Shown piece by piece: positions 41,001 to 53,000 of a stretch of DNA of 64,000 nt. Below the pieces are notes generated by a model. The model was not told where the DNA came from. It saw only the letters and a program-made list of their open reading frames with translations, and made no database searches. This DNA is from Argopecten irradians (lineage: Eukaryota; Mollusca; Bivalvia; Pectinida; Pectinidae): positions 30,819,540 to 30,883,539 of the forward strand of contig NC_091134.1 in NCBI RefSeq assembly GCF_041381155.1. Direction: 5' to 3'. The position numbers and the translations under genes were made by a program. Position 1 is the stretch's first letter. The number at the start of each line of letters is the position of its first letter.

Positions 41001-42158
41001 CTCTGGGATCTCGTTTTAAATGTCCTATTCACGGTTAGGGTTATTTAAGGATCCTGAGATGGAGGAAAGGACCTGATGATATTTGCTGTTTATTGATCAA
41101 GATACTTTTGCTTTTGATAGCCTATCCAAGTAATTTTGGTTTTCCAGCATCTACTTTAGTAGGTAACATTGTTTCAAAAAACCCAGAACGTTTCCTCGGA
41201 AACCAAACATAATCTTCAGTTTTCAGTGTAAAAGGGTATTCAACACAACCAGTAGAGTATGGTGCAATTTGTAATGGTTTTTGTTTGTTCTAATAACAAC
41301 TAATCTATTATCATCATCAATAAGACTGTCTAAATGCATATGATGGAGATTAAGTCCTTTTCAAAATATCACAAACAATTACTCTACTGAATGTGTTGAA
41401 TAGATATTCACACATCTGTGAACAAATCATATTTAATGAGGTTTGAATTTCTTGCTCCCATATTTTCCTAGATCACTCCTTATTGCAAGAACATGTAGAA
41501 GGTAAAGTCTTGTACCAAGGTACCTTTTTGTTGTGGATTTCAAAACTTCTGGCCTCTACTTTTTCTGATTAAGTCATCCTCTTGGGTATTTACAAAGAAC
41601 AGATAGTTAAAATTAAGTTTTAAAGATTTTTTATTCAGAGATGGAAGAGATGAAAATGTTGATGAGTTCATCAGAACGATGACCCATTCACAGATGTACA
41701 TGCATAACAAAGATTGTTTTGGTTTCTCTAACTCCCTTCTTTTTCCTGATTGTGAGTGTAACTATTAATATTACAAATGTTTAATACTGTCAACTCTAGC
41801 TCAATTAGACCGAGCCATTGATATTTCATAAAAAATACCAATATACACGTAGTCTATGATTTGTCCATCTTAAATTAAGTGAACTGATTTGCATATGACT
41901 TGATATTCCTTGTACTTTCATATGCATCTGTTTACCAACATCGTCGGGAACCCACGAGTTACCACTCAATCGTACAAACAACACAGCGGTGATTCGTAGG
42001 TTTCTGATGATGGAATGCCAAAGAAAAATCAATATCGCTCTTTGATTAAGATTATGTTGAGAAAAATGTCTATTAGTTACTGTTTCTAATGGTGATATAG
42101 AACCATCTTGAGACAACAAAAATAATACTTTTAAGACTATGTTTCACTTGGTAATACA
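41001..42158. other. Intergenic, nothing recognised
   Basis: AT-rich sequence between POLR2F and the repeat cluster. One minus-strand frame of 97 codons (42119-41826) has no recognisable motif or homologue known to me. Confidence 0.4.
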
Positions 42159-42159
42159 C

Positions 42160-42248
42160 TAACTCATTCACCCCTGAAAATTCATAATGGACTGCTCCAG
42201 TCTTTGAATAGGAAGAGTCCAAATGTGTCTTCAGGGGTGAATGAGTTA
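42160..42248. mobile_element. 89-bp palindromic mini-element, copy 1
   Basis: The ends TAACTCATTCACCCCTGAA and TTCAGGGGTGAATGAGTTA are perfect inverted repeats. A copy of exactly the same length is at 54689-54777. Confidence 0.8.
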
Positions 42249-42702
42249 ACAGAAACCCATGTTAAATGGAAAATCTTAGATTAGTGAACCAAGACAGATG
42301 AAAAAAGGAAGGTACCTGACCTTAATAATTGAACAAAGCAGCATGGATAGGCATTGTTCCAGGTTCAATTTGATTAAAACTCGCTACATTTGAATGTGTA
42401 ACAATAACCACTACGTTTTATAGAGGAAATAACGCATGGTGACAATTAGTCTCGCATGTACAGGTAAGATTATGATTCTCGGGTCAAATGGATCTGACAA
42501 ACTTCCATAAATCAGATTTATCATCATATGTAATTGTTTTAAATATTTGTACTGTTTTATGTGTCATTTTGTACAATACTATACAACTAAGATATAGTCT
42601 CCCATATGTCGTGGGACTCTTACAATAAATAATCACTCATTTTCAACATACATACATACTTCATCCAAATATACGAACATTAACAACACTCAGGTTCTTT
42701 AA

Positions 42703-43058
42703 AGATGCTCCACCGCTGACAAATGGTATTTTTTCACTATCAAAAACAGAAGCAGACGATTTAGTATTTTTCTTCAGTTACAAAAGTTACTTACTTTACG
42801 TTATTACCACCATTGGAAAGTTTGAGCTTCTAATTTTACTTCAAGTTAAAAATATGAAAAATAATTAATTGCATCCCGAAAAAATTCCGTGGCACTATAT
42901 CATATATAGAAGGAAGTACTGATTGCGCATGCACTAAAGACAAAATGCATTATTTTATATTATTTTTTGTGTTAATTAGGCATATATATACACGATTAAA
43001 CACCCATTATTGTTAAAATGATGAATATCATTTATGCTCTCTCGGCGGTGGAGCATCT
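42703..43058 (+). mobile_element. TTAA-flanked MITE with AGATGCTCCACC termini, copy 1
   Basis: The left AGATGCTCCACCGC and right GCGGTGGAGCATCT (ending 43058) are inverted. TTAA flanks both sides (42699-42702, 43059-43062). Length 356 bp. A TTAA duplication is characteristic of piggyBac-type transposition, but no transposase is present to confirm it. Other copies: 59695-60057 (inverted), 62474 on (truncated), 36181-36388 (relic). Confidence 0.85.
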
Positions 43059-43062
43059 TTAA

Positions 43063-44449
43063 CCATTAGTAGCTTACTATCTTATCTCAGAACTTAACAG
43101 TTATTTTTCTTTTACGATTTACTAAATCATAAGACACATTTACAGATGAAATACAATTTATAGTATAACAATGCATCTTTTTAGAAAGACAACAAACAGA
43201 ACTTTAAACATCTTGGGTATTTTTCATATTTTTACATAAACATTAAATTATGACACTTATGTAATAAAAATTGATGTCTGTACATCATCCTGCACTGTCA
43301 GAGAGATAAATCGTAAACAGAAATTCTTGTCAGCAGAAAGTATGTTAGCAAATATTGGATCTTGTAGGATGGGGGGGGGGGGGAGATAACTTGGTAGTTT
43401 GGAGGGAATTTTTTTTTGTATTGGGGAAGAAAGAGGAGGGGGGGCTTGAGAGGATTATTTGCTTGCAGCAGGAATTTTACATGGGAGATGATAGTGCTAG
43501 TTGGGAAGGTCAATTTTAGTGGATGGACCCTTGTATGAAGTTTTTTTTCATGAGCACCTGTGGAAAAGTTTTCTTAATGTGTAATGCTAGTGTACCGTCT
43601 ATTCAATCCTCTACGTATTACATCTCATTCTCATAATAACACATACAATAATACATCACCACAATTTTCCAGTAAAAACACACATTAAACAAAGTTCTAA
43701 TACTAACAATTCTAGAAGTCCATCTATAAAATATAACCATGGTAGAAAAAGGAGTGATAGCTAGGCTATCAGGAACATTAACAACTGTGTGACCTTAAAA
43801 CAATAAGACAGAAACATATCTACTGAAGTACAATATGTTACTCTCAAAGTGAATCAGTTCATAGAGAAAGTACTGTACAATTTAATAAACATTACGTTAA
43901 GCCCGAGGCAGTAAATCATGATTTGAAGTATAAACAAAATTCACGCCCCTTATTGATAAAAATTATTTACATTCATAGAAACATTAATTGATCTGTTCCT
44001 CCATCCCTACCTGAAGGCTGTGTATTTTTTTGTACTTTTATTTTGTACACACACACAATTGTACATAGCCTTATTAGATATCTACAATACACACAAATTA
44101 AATTAAATAGTTTCTCTATTTTGCCTTGGACAAATTCATACTGTTGGCACATGTTGTCACTTTTTCAAATGTACATATTTTTGTATACATGTGTATACAT
44201 AAGCTAAAGTATATATGCCAGGTTTTCTCAAAGCTAGTCATGAAGCATCATTAATAGGGGTCGGGAATAGGAAATTGTACTTTTAGTACAAATATACAAA
44301 TGTTTTGTTTACTTGTAGGTCTTAAAGATACTATACTCTATGTATAGTTAATTACAAGTATTCTGTATCCAATTTGCACTGACTGAATTATTTTATGGTT
44401 GCAGCGATTTAGACATGGTGTAATTACTAACAAAGAGTTTCTATTAGCT
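43063..44449. other. Intergenic, low complexity in part
   Basis: It holds a poly-G run of about 14 at 43370-43383 and further G-rich tracts to 43445, then AT-rich sequence with CA/TA tracts. No coding potential was recognised. Confidence 0.5.
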
Positions 44450-45105
44450 ATATGATGATGTATATGAGAAGGATAAGTCACACTGGGGCCATTTTCGATT
44501 ACTAGTATAGGGTTTGACTGGTTGGACCTAGTTGTTCGTTTATTTATTAAAGACGGATCTGGTGATTTTAATTGTTTTCAGACAAGCCTTGACAAAGCCA
44601 TCACACGCCTTTTATCAAAAACTGCATGTCCGTCAGGTTTTATACTTGCAAAAATGACTTTAACCGATGATTGAACCAGTTGTTTCGAATAAACGAAAAA
44701 GGCCTGGGTTTTGGGAAAGTACGACATAGGTGCTTTAATGTTTGTGCACTGACTGTGAGGTTGGGCGACGACTGATTTTCCTTTGATATCAGCTGGTGCA
44801 GCCTTTGATGTAGCTTGCAGGTTCGAGGGTTACCGTCTTACTTTCTGAAGCGTGCTGTCATTTCATGAGCTGTCATATTTTTTAACGAAAATTTAAGACA
44901 TTTCTTCAAAATTTTCCATCCTTAAAGCACGTACTAAACAATGTAAAATTTAATTAACTTTACATTGGTGATTCGTTTGACTGGATAAGACAAGTATTTG
45001 TTGAGAAAAATTGTTTTTATTCCTGGTTCATAGGCGTCTCGTGTGGTGTTTAATAGTGTAAAGAGACAGTGACGAATCCTTCCCATTTAAAAATCCTTGT
45101 TCTAA
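44450..45105 (+). repeat. Dispersed repeat, copy 1 (pair with 61.95 kb)
   Basis: Blocks such as GGATAAGTCACACTGGG, GATTTTCCTTTGATATC, GTGCTGTCATTTCATGAGCT, GGTTCATAGGCGTCTCGTG and GACGAATCCTTCCCA recur in order at 61958-62375. The family is not identified and no ORF is shared between the copies. Confidence 0.8.
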
Positions 45106-45311
45106 TCATGCGAACTAAAAATGTGATTGTAATGGTTATTTAAGTTGATGTGCTGGAGAAGATCCTAGATAATTTGTTACTTCAAAACAGATCCTTTAAA
45201 AAATGATTTTGGAAGATAGATAAAATGTTGATAGTAAGTAAATGTAGTTATCTGACTCACAAATAAAAAACAAATTCCATTGAGGGGAACTGGCTCAGCA
45301 TGTATTACAGG

Positions 45312-45440
45312 TATATTTAGTTTAACATTCTTTTAACAGCCAGTGTTATTTAAGTTTTAATTTGTGGAGGAAAGCCGGAGTGCCCAGAGATAAACCACTG
45401 ACCTATGATCTGCGCCTGGAAACCAAGGTAACCATGAGGT
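45312..45440 (-). repeat. Fragment of the tRNA-derived SINE family
   Basis: TTTAACATTC...TTTTAACAGCCAG and GGAGGAAAGCCGGAGTGCCC with GATAAACCACTG match the SINE at 52.7 kb. The tRNA-like head is missing, and a CAAGGTAACCA-containing sequence follows instead. Confidence 0.65.
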
Positions 45441-46119
45441 GGAAGACCATGGAAGAATACCAGGTAACCACACTGCCAATGTAACCACCATAAAAGCAGT
45501 TTTACAATCTGGTGCATGTATAACAATTGTGACTTCATAATCAAAGGATTCAGATATTGTGTTAGTTGCTGTGTGTAAGTGAAATTCCACTACTTGGGTA
45601 TGGAGTGATGATAATAAATGGCTGCAAATAATGAATAATAATCACTGCAGGTATAAAGAAAATAAAAGCTTTTTTAGAAATCTTAATGAAAGTTTAAATG
45701 GAATATTACTCATGCGTAATACAATATATTAATTATTAATTCATGATCAGAAAGGTTATAACCAAATGCATGGACACTAAAATTTGACATCTACATAAAC
45801 AAAAGCAGAGAAGTGTGCAATATTTTGTAATATTGCAGTTGATTACTTTACATTTTGGTGAATCAAATGTATGTTGACAATATCAGACACTAAAGATGAA
45901 TGATAAATTCTGAAAAATAAACATAACTGAATCATGCTACTGGGTCTGAGTACTAGTTATGTGAAACAATCCGTGTATAAAGAATACTAGGAAATGAATC
46001 AGAGCTACAATAAGCAATATTTAAAGAAAATGTGGCATGTGGCATATTCCTTATTGACAGATATGTGGCACCATACTCGTCTTCTGTTAAAAGATGGACA
46101 GAGCAACAATCTTCTTGTA

Positions 46120-46490
46120 GTATAGGTGGAGCCACAATATTCTTCTTGAAGGATAGGTGGAACTACAATATTCTTCTTGAAGTATAGGTGGAGCCACAAT
46201 ATTCATTTTGAAAGATAGGTGGAGCCACAATATTCTTCATGAAGTATAGGTGGAGCCACAATATTCATTTTGACAGATATATGGAGCCACAATATTCATT
46301 TTGAAAACAATATTCATTTTGAAAGATATGTGGAGCCACAATATTCATTTTGAAAGATAGGTAGAGCCACAATATTCTTCTTGAAGTATAGGTGGAGCCA
46401 CAATATTTATTTTGAAAGATAGGTGGAGCCACAATCTTCTTCTTGAAGGAAAGGTGGAGACACAATATTCATTTTGAAGGATAGGTGCGA
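46120..46490. repeat. 31-bp minisatellite, about 12 copies
   Basis: The unit GGTGGAGCCACAATATTC + TTCTTGAAGTATA repeats at 31-bp steps (46125, 46156, 46187 and so on), with a TTCATTTTGAAAGATA variant. It is downstream of the CUL5 stop, on the far side of its likely 3' UTR. Open minus-strand frames over it are repeat artefacts. Confidence 0.92.
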
Positions 46491-47003
46491 TGATGCCATA
46501 ATGCAATCAGCGAAATACAGGGTGCCATAATTGTTTTACTGGAGACCATTAAGTGATGGCAAAATCTTCTTGTTAAAAGAAAAGTAGCACTACAATCACT
46601 CCCTTTGGATACCGCACAAGAGATACAATATGCACCTTAGTATGGGAGAGAAATGATATTGTGTCCCTGGGGTGATACGATACTTCGTACCTGTGTTCCA
46701 TTTTGTCCAGATGACTATCAGGTACATGGGGTACCAGGATTTCCCTTTGTGAGAAGAGCTTGGGATAGCTATCCAACACTCCTTATGAAGGTAGAGCACA
46801 TATCGGTAAGTACGACAGCTAATAAAACACAACTCCAGCAGTTCTGTACCTCAGTGTCAGCACTGAAATATCGTCCTAAACATTCCCGCGTTGAAACTGT
46901 GGACTAAAAGCACATATGGCCACCTTCATTTGCCAGTAAACCATCTCCAACAAGCCCAGGACTGTTGGTTAACATACATAGCATGCTATTCAAACATCAC
47001 AGA

Positions 47004-47009
47004 TTTATT
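47004..47009 (-). terminator. Candidate CUL5 polyadenylation signal
   Basis: AATAAA on the minus strand, about 90 bp after the CUL5 stop. It would imply a very short 3' UTR; other signals further on cannot be excluded. Confidence 0.3.
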
Positions 47010-47096
47010 TAACCACAAGTTTATATTAAGGGGCTGTTGGTCAAGTCATGGCTTTGGCATAGAAAGAGTGAGATTTTGATGTAGCTACACCAATCT

Positions 47097-50000
47097 TTAT
47101 GCCATGTAGATAAACATGTTTATATTGTCCTCGTCGCGGCGCATGTATTTGTGCTCTATTAACCATTCGATCTGCTCCTTGATGAGTTTTTTCGAGGGTA
47201 GGAACATGTTACGGAGTATCTCCACCAGTTCTGTTTGTAAGGCAGCATTTGTAATGTGCTTCCTCATCTTCATTATCTTCACAATGGCCTCCTATGGATG
47301 AAATAAATAAAAATATGTTTAAACTATTCATTTCTCATAATATGTGATAGTTCTGGAAAATACTATACAAAATACACATGTTCATTAATAACCCAACAGC
47401 TAACAACCCAAGTTATAAGTTATAAATGTTTTTATCAATAAAAAAGAATTTCAAGAAATGTAATAAATGTTTTATCAATAAAAAAGAATTTCAAGAAATG
47501 TAATAATGTACTTAAAAATACTTTAAATATAACTTTGTTATGGAAGACACTGATATATGTGTTGTCCCTATAACTATAGTATATTTGACCCCCTCCCTAG
47601 GGGAAAATCCGAGACCCCAGGGCCATAAAATTCACAAATTTTGGAAAAGGCCTTTAGACCTTCCAATCTATAAAGAGTATTTGATTATACAATATCTGCA
47701 AGTCGAAAAGATGATATTTGAAATTTTAGTCATTTTGACTCTTTTTAGCTCTGGCCCCTGGGGGTCAGCTAGGACCTATATGGATATGATGTATGTGATA
47801 AACTGCTATCTCAGACTAATAATTCTAACCAAGTTTGACTCCTTTCCTATGAAAATTGAGCAAATAATGCTCTTACATGTTTTTCCTATATAAACTATAG
47901 CAAATTTGAACCTCTCCCCTGGGGAAAAACTGAGACCTCAGGGCCATGAAATTCACAATTTTTGTAGAGGGCCTTGGGACCTTTCAGTCTATAAAGAGTA
48001 TTTGATTCTTTAACATGTGCGTATGGAGAAGAGGATTTTTGAAATTTTATTCAATTTTACCCCTTTCGGCCCCTCCCACAGCCCGCTGGGGGTGGGGGCC
48101 ATACAATTCACACTTTTGCTTGGCCTTATGCCTAAGAAGGTTTGTGCAAAATTTCATTGAATTTGCTTCAGCAGTTTTGGAGGAGAAGTCGAAAATGTAA
48201 ATGGTTTACGAACACACGACGTTGGACAAAAGGCAATTAGGTTAGATCAGTTGAAACTTCATCTAAGGTGACCTAAAAATGTGACTTATTCATGTACCAT
48301 GTAATACCCCAAAGTTTGTGTGGTACTGGTATCTCCAGCGGAGAAGGAACTAACTCTTTGTAATCTTCCCACTGAAATGACCTTAGCACAGGACACAATC
48401 ATTTAGCTTGATTCCATCACCAATAGAAACAATGGTTCCACACAAACCTTATCAGCTATCAAGTGGTACATGAATTAGTCCCATTGTGGTTTTTTTGGAA
48501 CATATTTCTTTAAAGTGTCTGACTGATATTGAGCCTTGATAGTTATATCTATTCCTTCAATTACAGTGCCCGTCCACAGTTGAACACACTTTACTAATTA
48601 TAATTTAGGTTACAGGTCAAAATATAGATCAGTGACCTTTTCCAGAATGAGTTACACTGCCCCATCTTTGGGAACTTGTGAAAGATTTAGTTGACCCTTA
48701 TTACAAATAAAATGTATGCCTTTTACTGTTTTCGATTACACAATTTTATTTTCAATATCTCACCTGCACATTTAGTTTTCTTATCAATATAACATTTCTT
48801 ATCAATATAACAAACTTATTAATATCCGTGACTGATTTCTCACCTGTACACGGAGGATTCGGAGCTGCATAATTCCCTCATTGTCTTCCTCTTTTGTTTT
48901 CTCTGTTGACAGTTGAAGTCGACCAATCAGGTTGATCTTGCCACGCTTTTGCACTTTCCCATTTTTACTGTGAACAGAGCAAATAAAGCCACTTTAAAAT
49001 CCAGCTTTAATTGAATACTAGTAGATATATAGAAAAACAATTTCTTACTTCCATTCATGGCAAAATATGAGAACTTCAAATTGGTGTAATATAGTTCAAC
49101 TTACATTAAAATGTGTTTCAACAGGAGGTCATTAAAAAGGAATATTAACCTTTGTACTTATTAATCTGCTAAAATAACTAATACACTGTATCTAACTTCT
49201 TAAAACTCTGGAAAATATTGGCTTATTCATTATACATTTGTATTTATGTTATTCGTACATAAGTGAGAAGTCTTGGTTGATCCAAAACTGTGTGCTGTCG
49301 TCAAAGTCTTTGGCAGATTTGGCTTCAGGGCAACACATCAACAGCTGTCTCTTGATCTTAGGGAAGGCAGCAAGTGACTGAAACAGAGCACCACAGTAAG
49401 CTTCATTAGATATCACACGCTGTATGAATGGGCAACTCAAATCAGGGCAACACAGTATATGTAACAAGCTGTTTGATTGGACAACTCAAATCAGAACATC
49501 TCAATAAACTCAAATCCTTCGAATTATCCAATATACATGAAAACATATTTTTCAAAACTCAAATATTCTGTACACGTACTGAATTATGGAATTCAAAACA
49601 AACTCAACATACCTAAAACATACAGAGTTTCAACCTCCGATAATCTATGCCAATATTAATAGTTAAAACTTAAATGCAGTGTTCATTCAGTTTTTCCAAT
49701 AGTCCCAAATTACTGGTATATGAACATATGTAACATAAGATTTCTATCATCTAGTAGCAGTAGAACTTTTGCTACACTCACCCATAGTGTTCTCCTGAGC
49801 TCTGTATCTGGTAATTCTGTGGCAAGTCGCAAACTTTCATAGGTTACTTTATCTCTAGGTCTCTGGTTCCATACAAATAACACAGCCATTTGGAAAGTAG
49901 TAACCTCTATATCAAACCGTCCTATATCATTGGCAAATGTTATCTGTAACAAAGACACTGAACTGGTCACTAAATCATAAACAACACATACAATTGTCAA

Positions 50001-53000
50001 ATCTTATACAAAGAGAACTAAGGCCATGGTTGGTTTTTTCACTCATGGGACCTAAACCTACCAGCACATGGACTCCAAACAAGAGGCCTATGGGCCTTAA
50101 TGGTCACCTGAATTCGGATACAAAATGAATCAAAAACATGTAAACACTATATATAGGTCCATCAGGCCCAAAAGTCAGTCAGAGATTTTATACATTTGAC
50201 GTTTTAATCTACGAAGAGTATTTGATTCAATCAAATCTGTGAATTCAGAAGATCTTTTTATAGCCGTGCTACCCCAACTGAGAACGACTTGTGTATAAAC
50301 CCCTACCGCTGACTTGTATCATTGTATTGAATGAGTGTGCTGTAGCCGTGTTATTTATAAACTAGAGTACTGTTGCCAAATCCACAAGTAAATTGGTACT
50401 GGATGCTACGCTCCGGCCTCTCATCCAGCTTAACGAAACTGAATGGCTAGTTAGCTTAACTGGTCCATATATCAACAACAATGCGTCTGTATCTACATAA
50501 AAACAAAACAAATCTTCTTCAAATTGCATCAACATTCACTTGACTAGTATGTCTTTACTTGAGATATTTTAACAAATCTTTATATTTCTAGTAAAATTGC
50601 ATATGAAATAATGCTCATTACGTAGGGAACCGCCATGTGTCCCGGCTGCAGGCCGTGTGCAAAAAGTCAAAACACATATGGGATTTATAAGCCGAGTTCG
50701 AAACTGTCCTGTATTTAGGATTTTCAATAAGTGGTTTGTAATATTATTACAGCAAAACTAACAAGCTACAAGGTTAGTGGCATTTTTAACCATTCTGTTA
50801 TATATAATTAGCCATCAGCTTGGATCCGGTTACCTACAAAATGTAGTGAGTTCACTCACAATATGATTATTGCAAGCCAACGTATCTGCTATCAGATTGC
50901 TCTTTAAAGTTTGTTAATGATCTCAAACACACTAATAACTTGTTGGCAATTTTAAGTAACTAGATTATCATATTTTCAAATAGTTCTGATAGCTATTCAT
51001 GCGTAAAATCTCTAGACATTGACATGTGTATGGAGTACGGCAGACTGCCAATGTTATTGACATGTTCTGCAAGATATTTCACTGTTTCAGTTACGGTGAC
51101 CAATAAAAGAAAACAAACACAGTGCAATTATATTATGTTATTTCTTCTAAATACAATAAATTTATGGTTCCCTGGACATTGTTTTCCCCAAAATTTTTGA
51201 ATGTGCAAAATATTCTGATAGTAGATTTTTTTCAGCATTTTCAGCCCTAAGAAAAAAATACATGTGAAAAGTACACTGGTGTGTAAGTTACACAAGTTTT
51301 TGTGGTATTTGTAGCAATTACGATTGTGTTTGGTACAGCTGATGTAGCCAGAGCGCCCGCGATTTACCTGTGGATTGGCGGCAGAACTCGAGTCTATAAA
51401 TAACTAGCTGCACTCATTCAATACACTGATACAAGTCAGCAGCAGAGTGGTAGGGGTTTATATACATGCGCCATTCTCATTGGGGTAGCCGGCTGTAAAC
51501 TTTAGTCATTTTGACCCTGTTTTGTCCTGCCCCTCTTGTCCTTGAGGGGTCAGCGAGGACCGATAGGGATATGTTAAAAAGCTATATCTCGGGCTAATAA
51601 TTCTTACCATGTTTGACTCATTTTTTATGAAAATTGAGCAAATAATACTCATAAATGTGTTTTTCCAATATAAACTATAGTAGATTAGATCTCCTCCCCA
51701 GGGGAAAATTCCAGGGTCATGAAACTTCATCTCAGGTGACCTAATAAGAAGACACAACTATGACCTAACTCAAAAACACAGAGCATAAGTTCTGGTAACA
51801 ATTCCACAATGGCCAAGATATTGGGATGTAAAAGTAGATAGCAAGTCTTACATTTCATTGATTGACAACAAGTTTAAAATGTCGTTAGATGATTAACTTA
51901 CAATGCCGTTAGACATGAGATGGTGCCACTGGAGTTTGCGACCACTGTGTTTTAGCCTGTAGAACTCTTCCACCTGAGGTATGTAGTCCTCCAGCTCCAT
52001 GGGCAGTGACACAGTCACACGGTCACTCGTACGCGCCCATGCCCCAGCATTCAGGATTTTGATGTTTATAGAGTCTGGATAAGGTAAGGAAAAAAAATAT
52101 AGCAAATGATGATTTTATATGCATAAGAAAGAATATACAATTAGAAAAATATACAAAGTGGAATCTCAATGCAATTTTGATAGTTAATTTTTTTGTAAAA
52201 TGCACTAATAAGGTATAAAGGTGAACCTGAGTAGAATTACCCGATGTAATGTGTACGTACCAGCGATACCCTCATTGTTGTTTCTGTGGGCGTCCTTGAA
52301 CTCTTGATTAAGGTCGTCACTGACCTTGATGTCTTGAAACATCCTTGCTAATTTGTTCACATAATCAGCTGGCATGCCTACTTCCTATAGTATATATGAT
52401 AAGATCCATAATTAGATTATCTATCTATGGGAATAAACAGATATAAAGTGGGGAGTAAAATGACATTTTAAAAGACTGAAGCATGTGTTTTTCATTTAAT
52501 ACAAATGACAACATTATACCAAGCAAATAAATGTTCTTGATGCGAACACAAAAAAATCACATCCTGTGATCCGACTATTGACAATGTAATGAAGTGAAGG
52601 GAGATAACTAGGTGTGATACAACACAATATATTACTGTCAGAACTATGTTTTTCACATGCACCTTACTTTGTTTCAACTCCCATAAATACAATGTATCTA
52701 GCGATATCGATATATGTTACACAGAGAATTTGATTTGTTTATTTTTACGTCCTATTAACAGGACGTGCCAGGTTTGTTGGTGGAGGAAAGCCGGAGTACC
52801 CGGAGAAAAACCACTGGCCAGCGGTCAGTACCTGGCAACTGCCCCACATGGGATTCGAACCCGCTTCCCAGAGGTGGAGGGCTTGTGGTAATATGTCGGG
52901 ACATCTTAACCACTCGGCCACCGCGAGGCTGTTACACAGAGAATGCACAGACTTTGACATTAACACATGTATATACACACACCCCTCCATCTCCCCTTCC

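Noticed and set aside
41826..42119. 97-codon minus-strand frame between POLR2F and CUL5
   Set aside because: There is no recognisable domain, no supporting splice signals and no promoter context.
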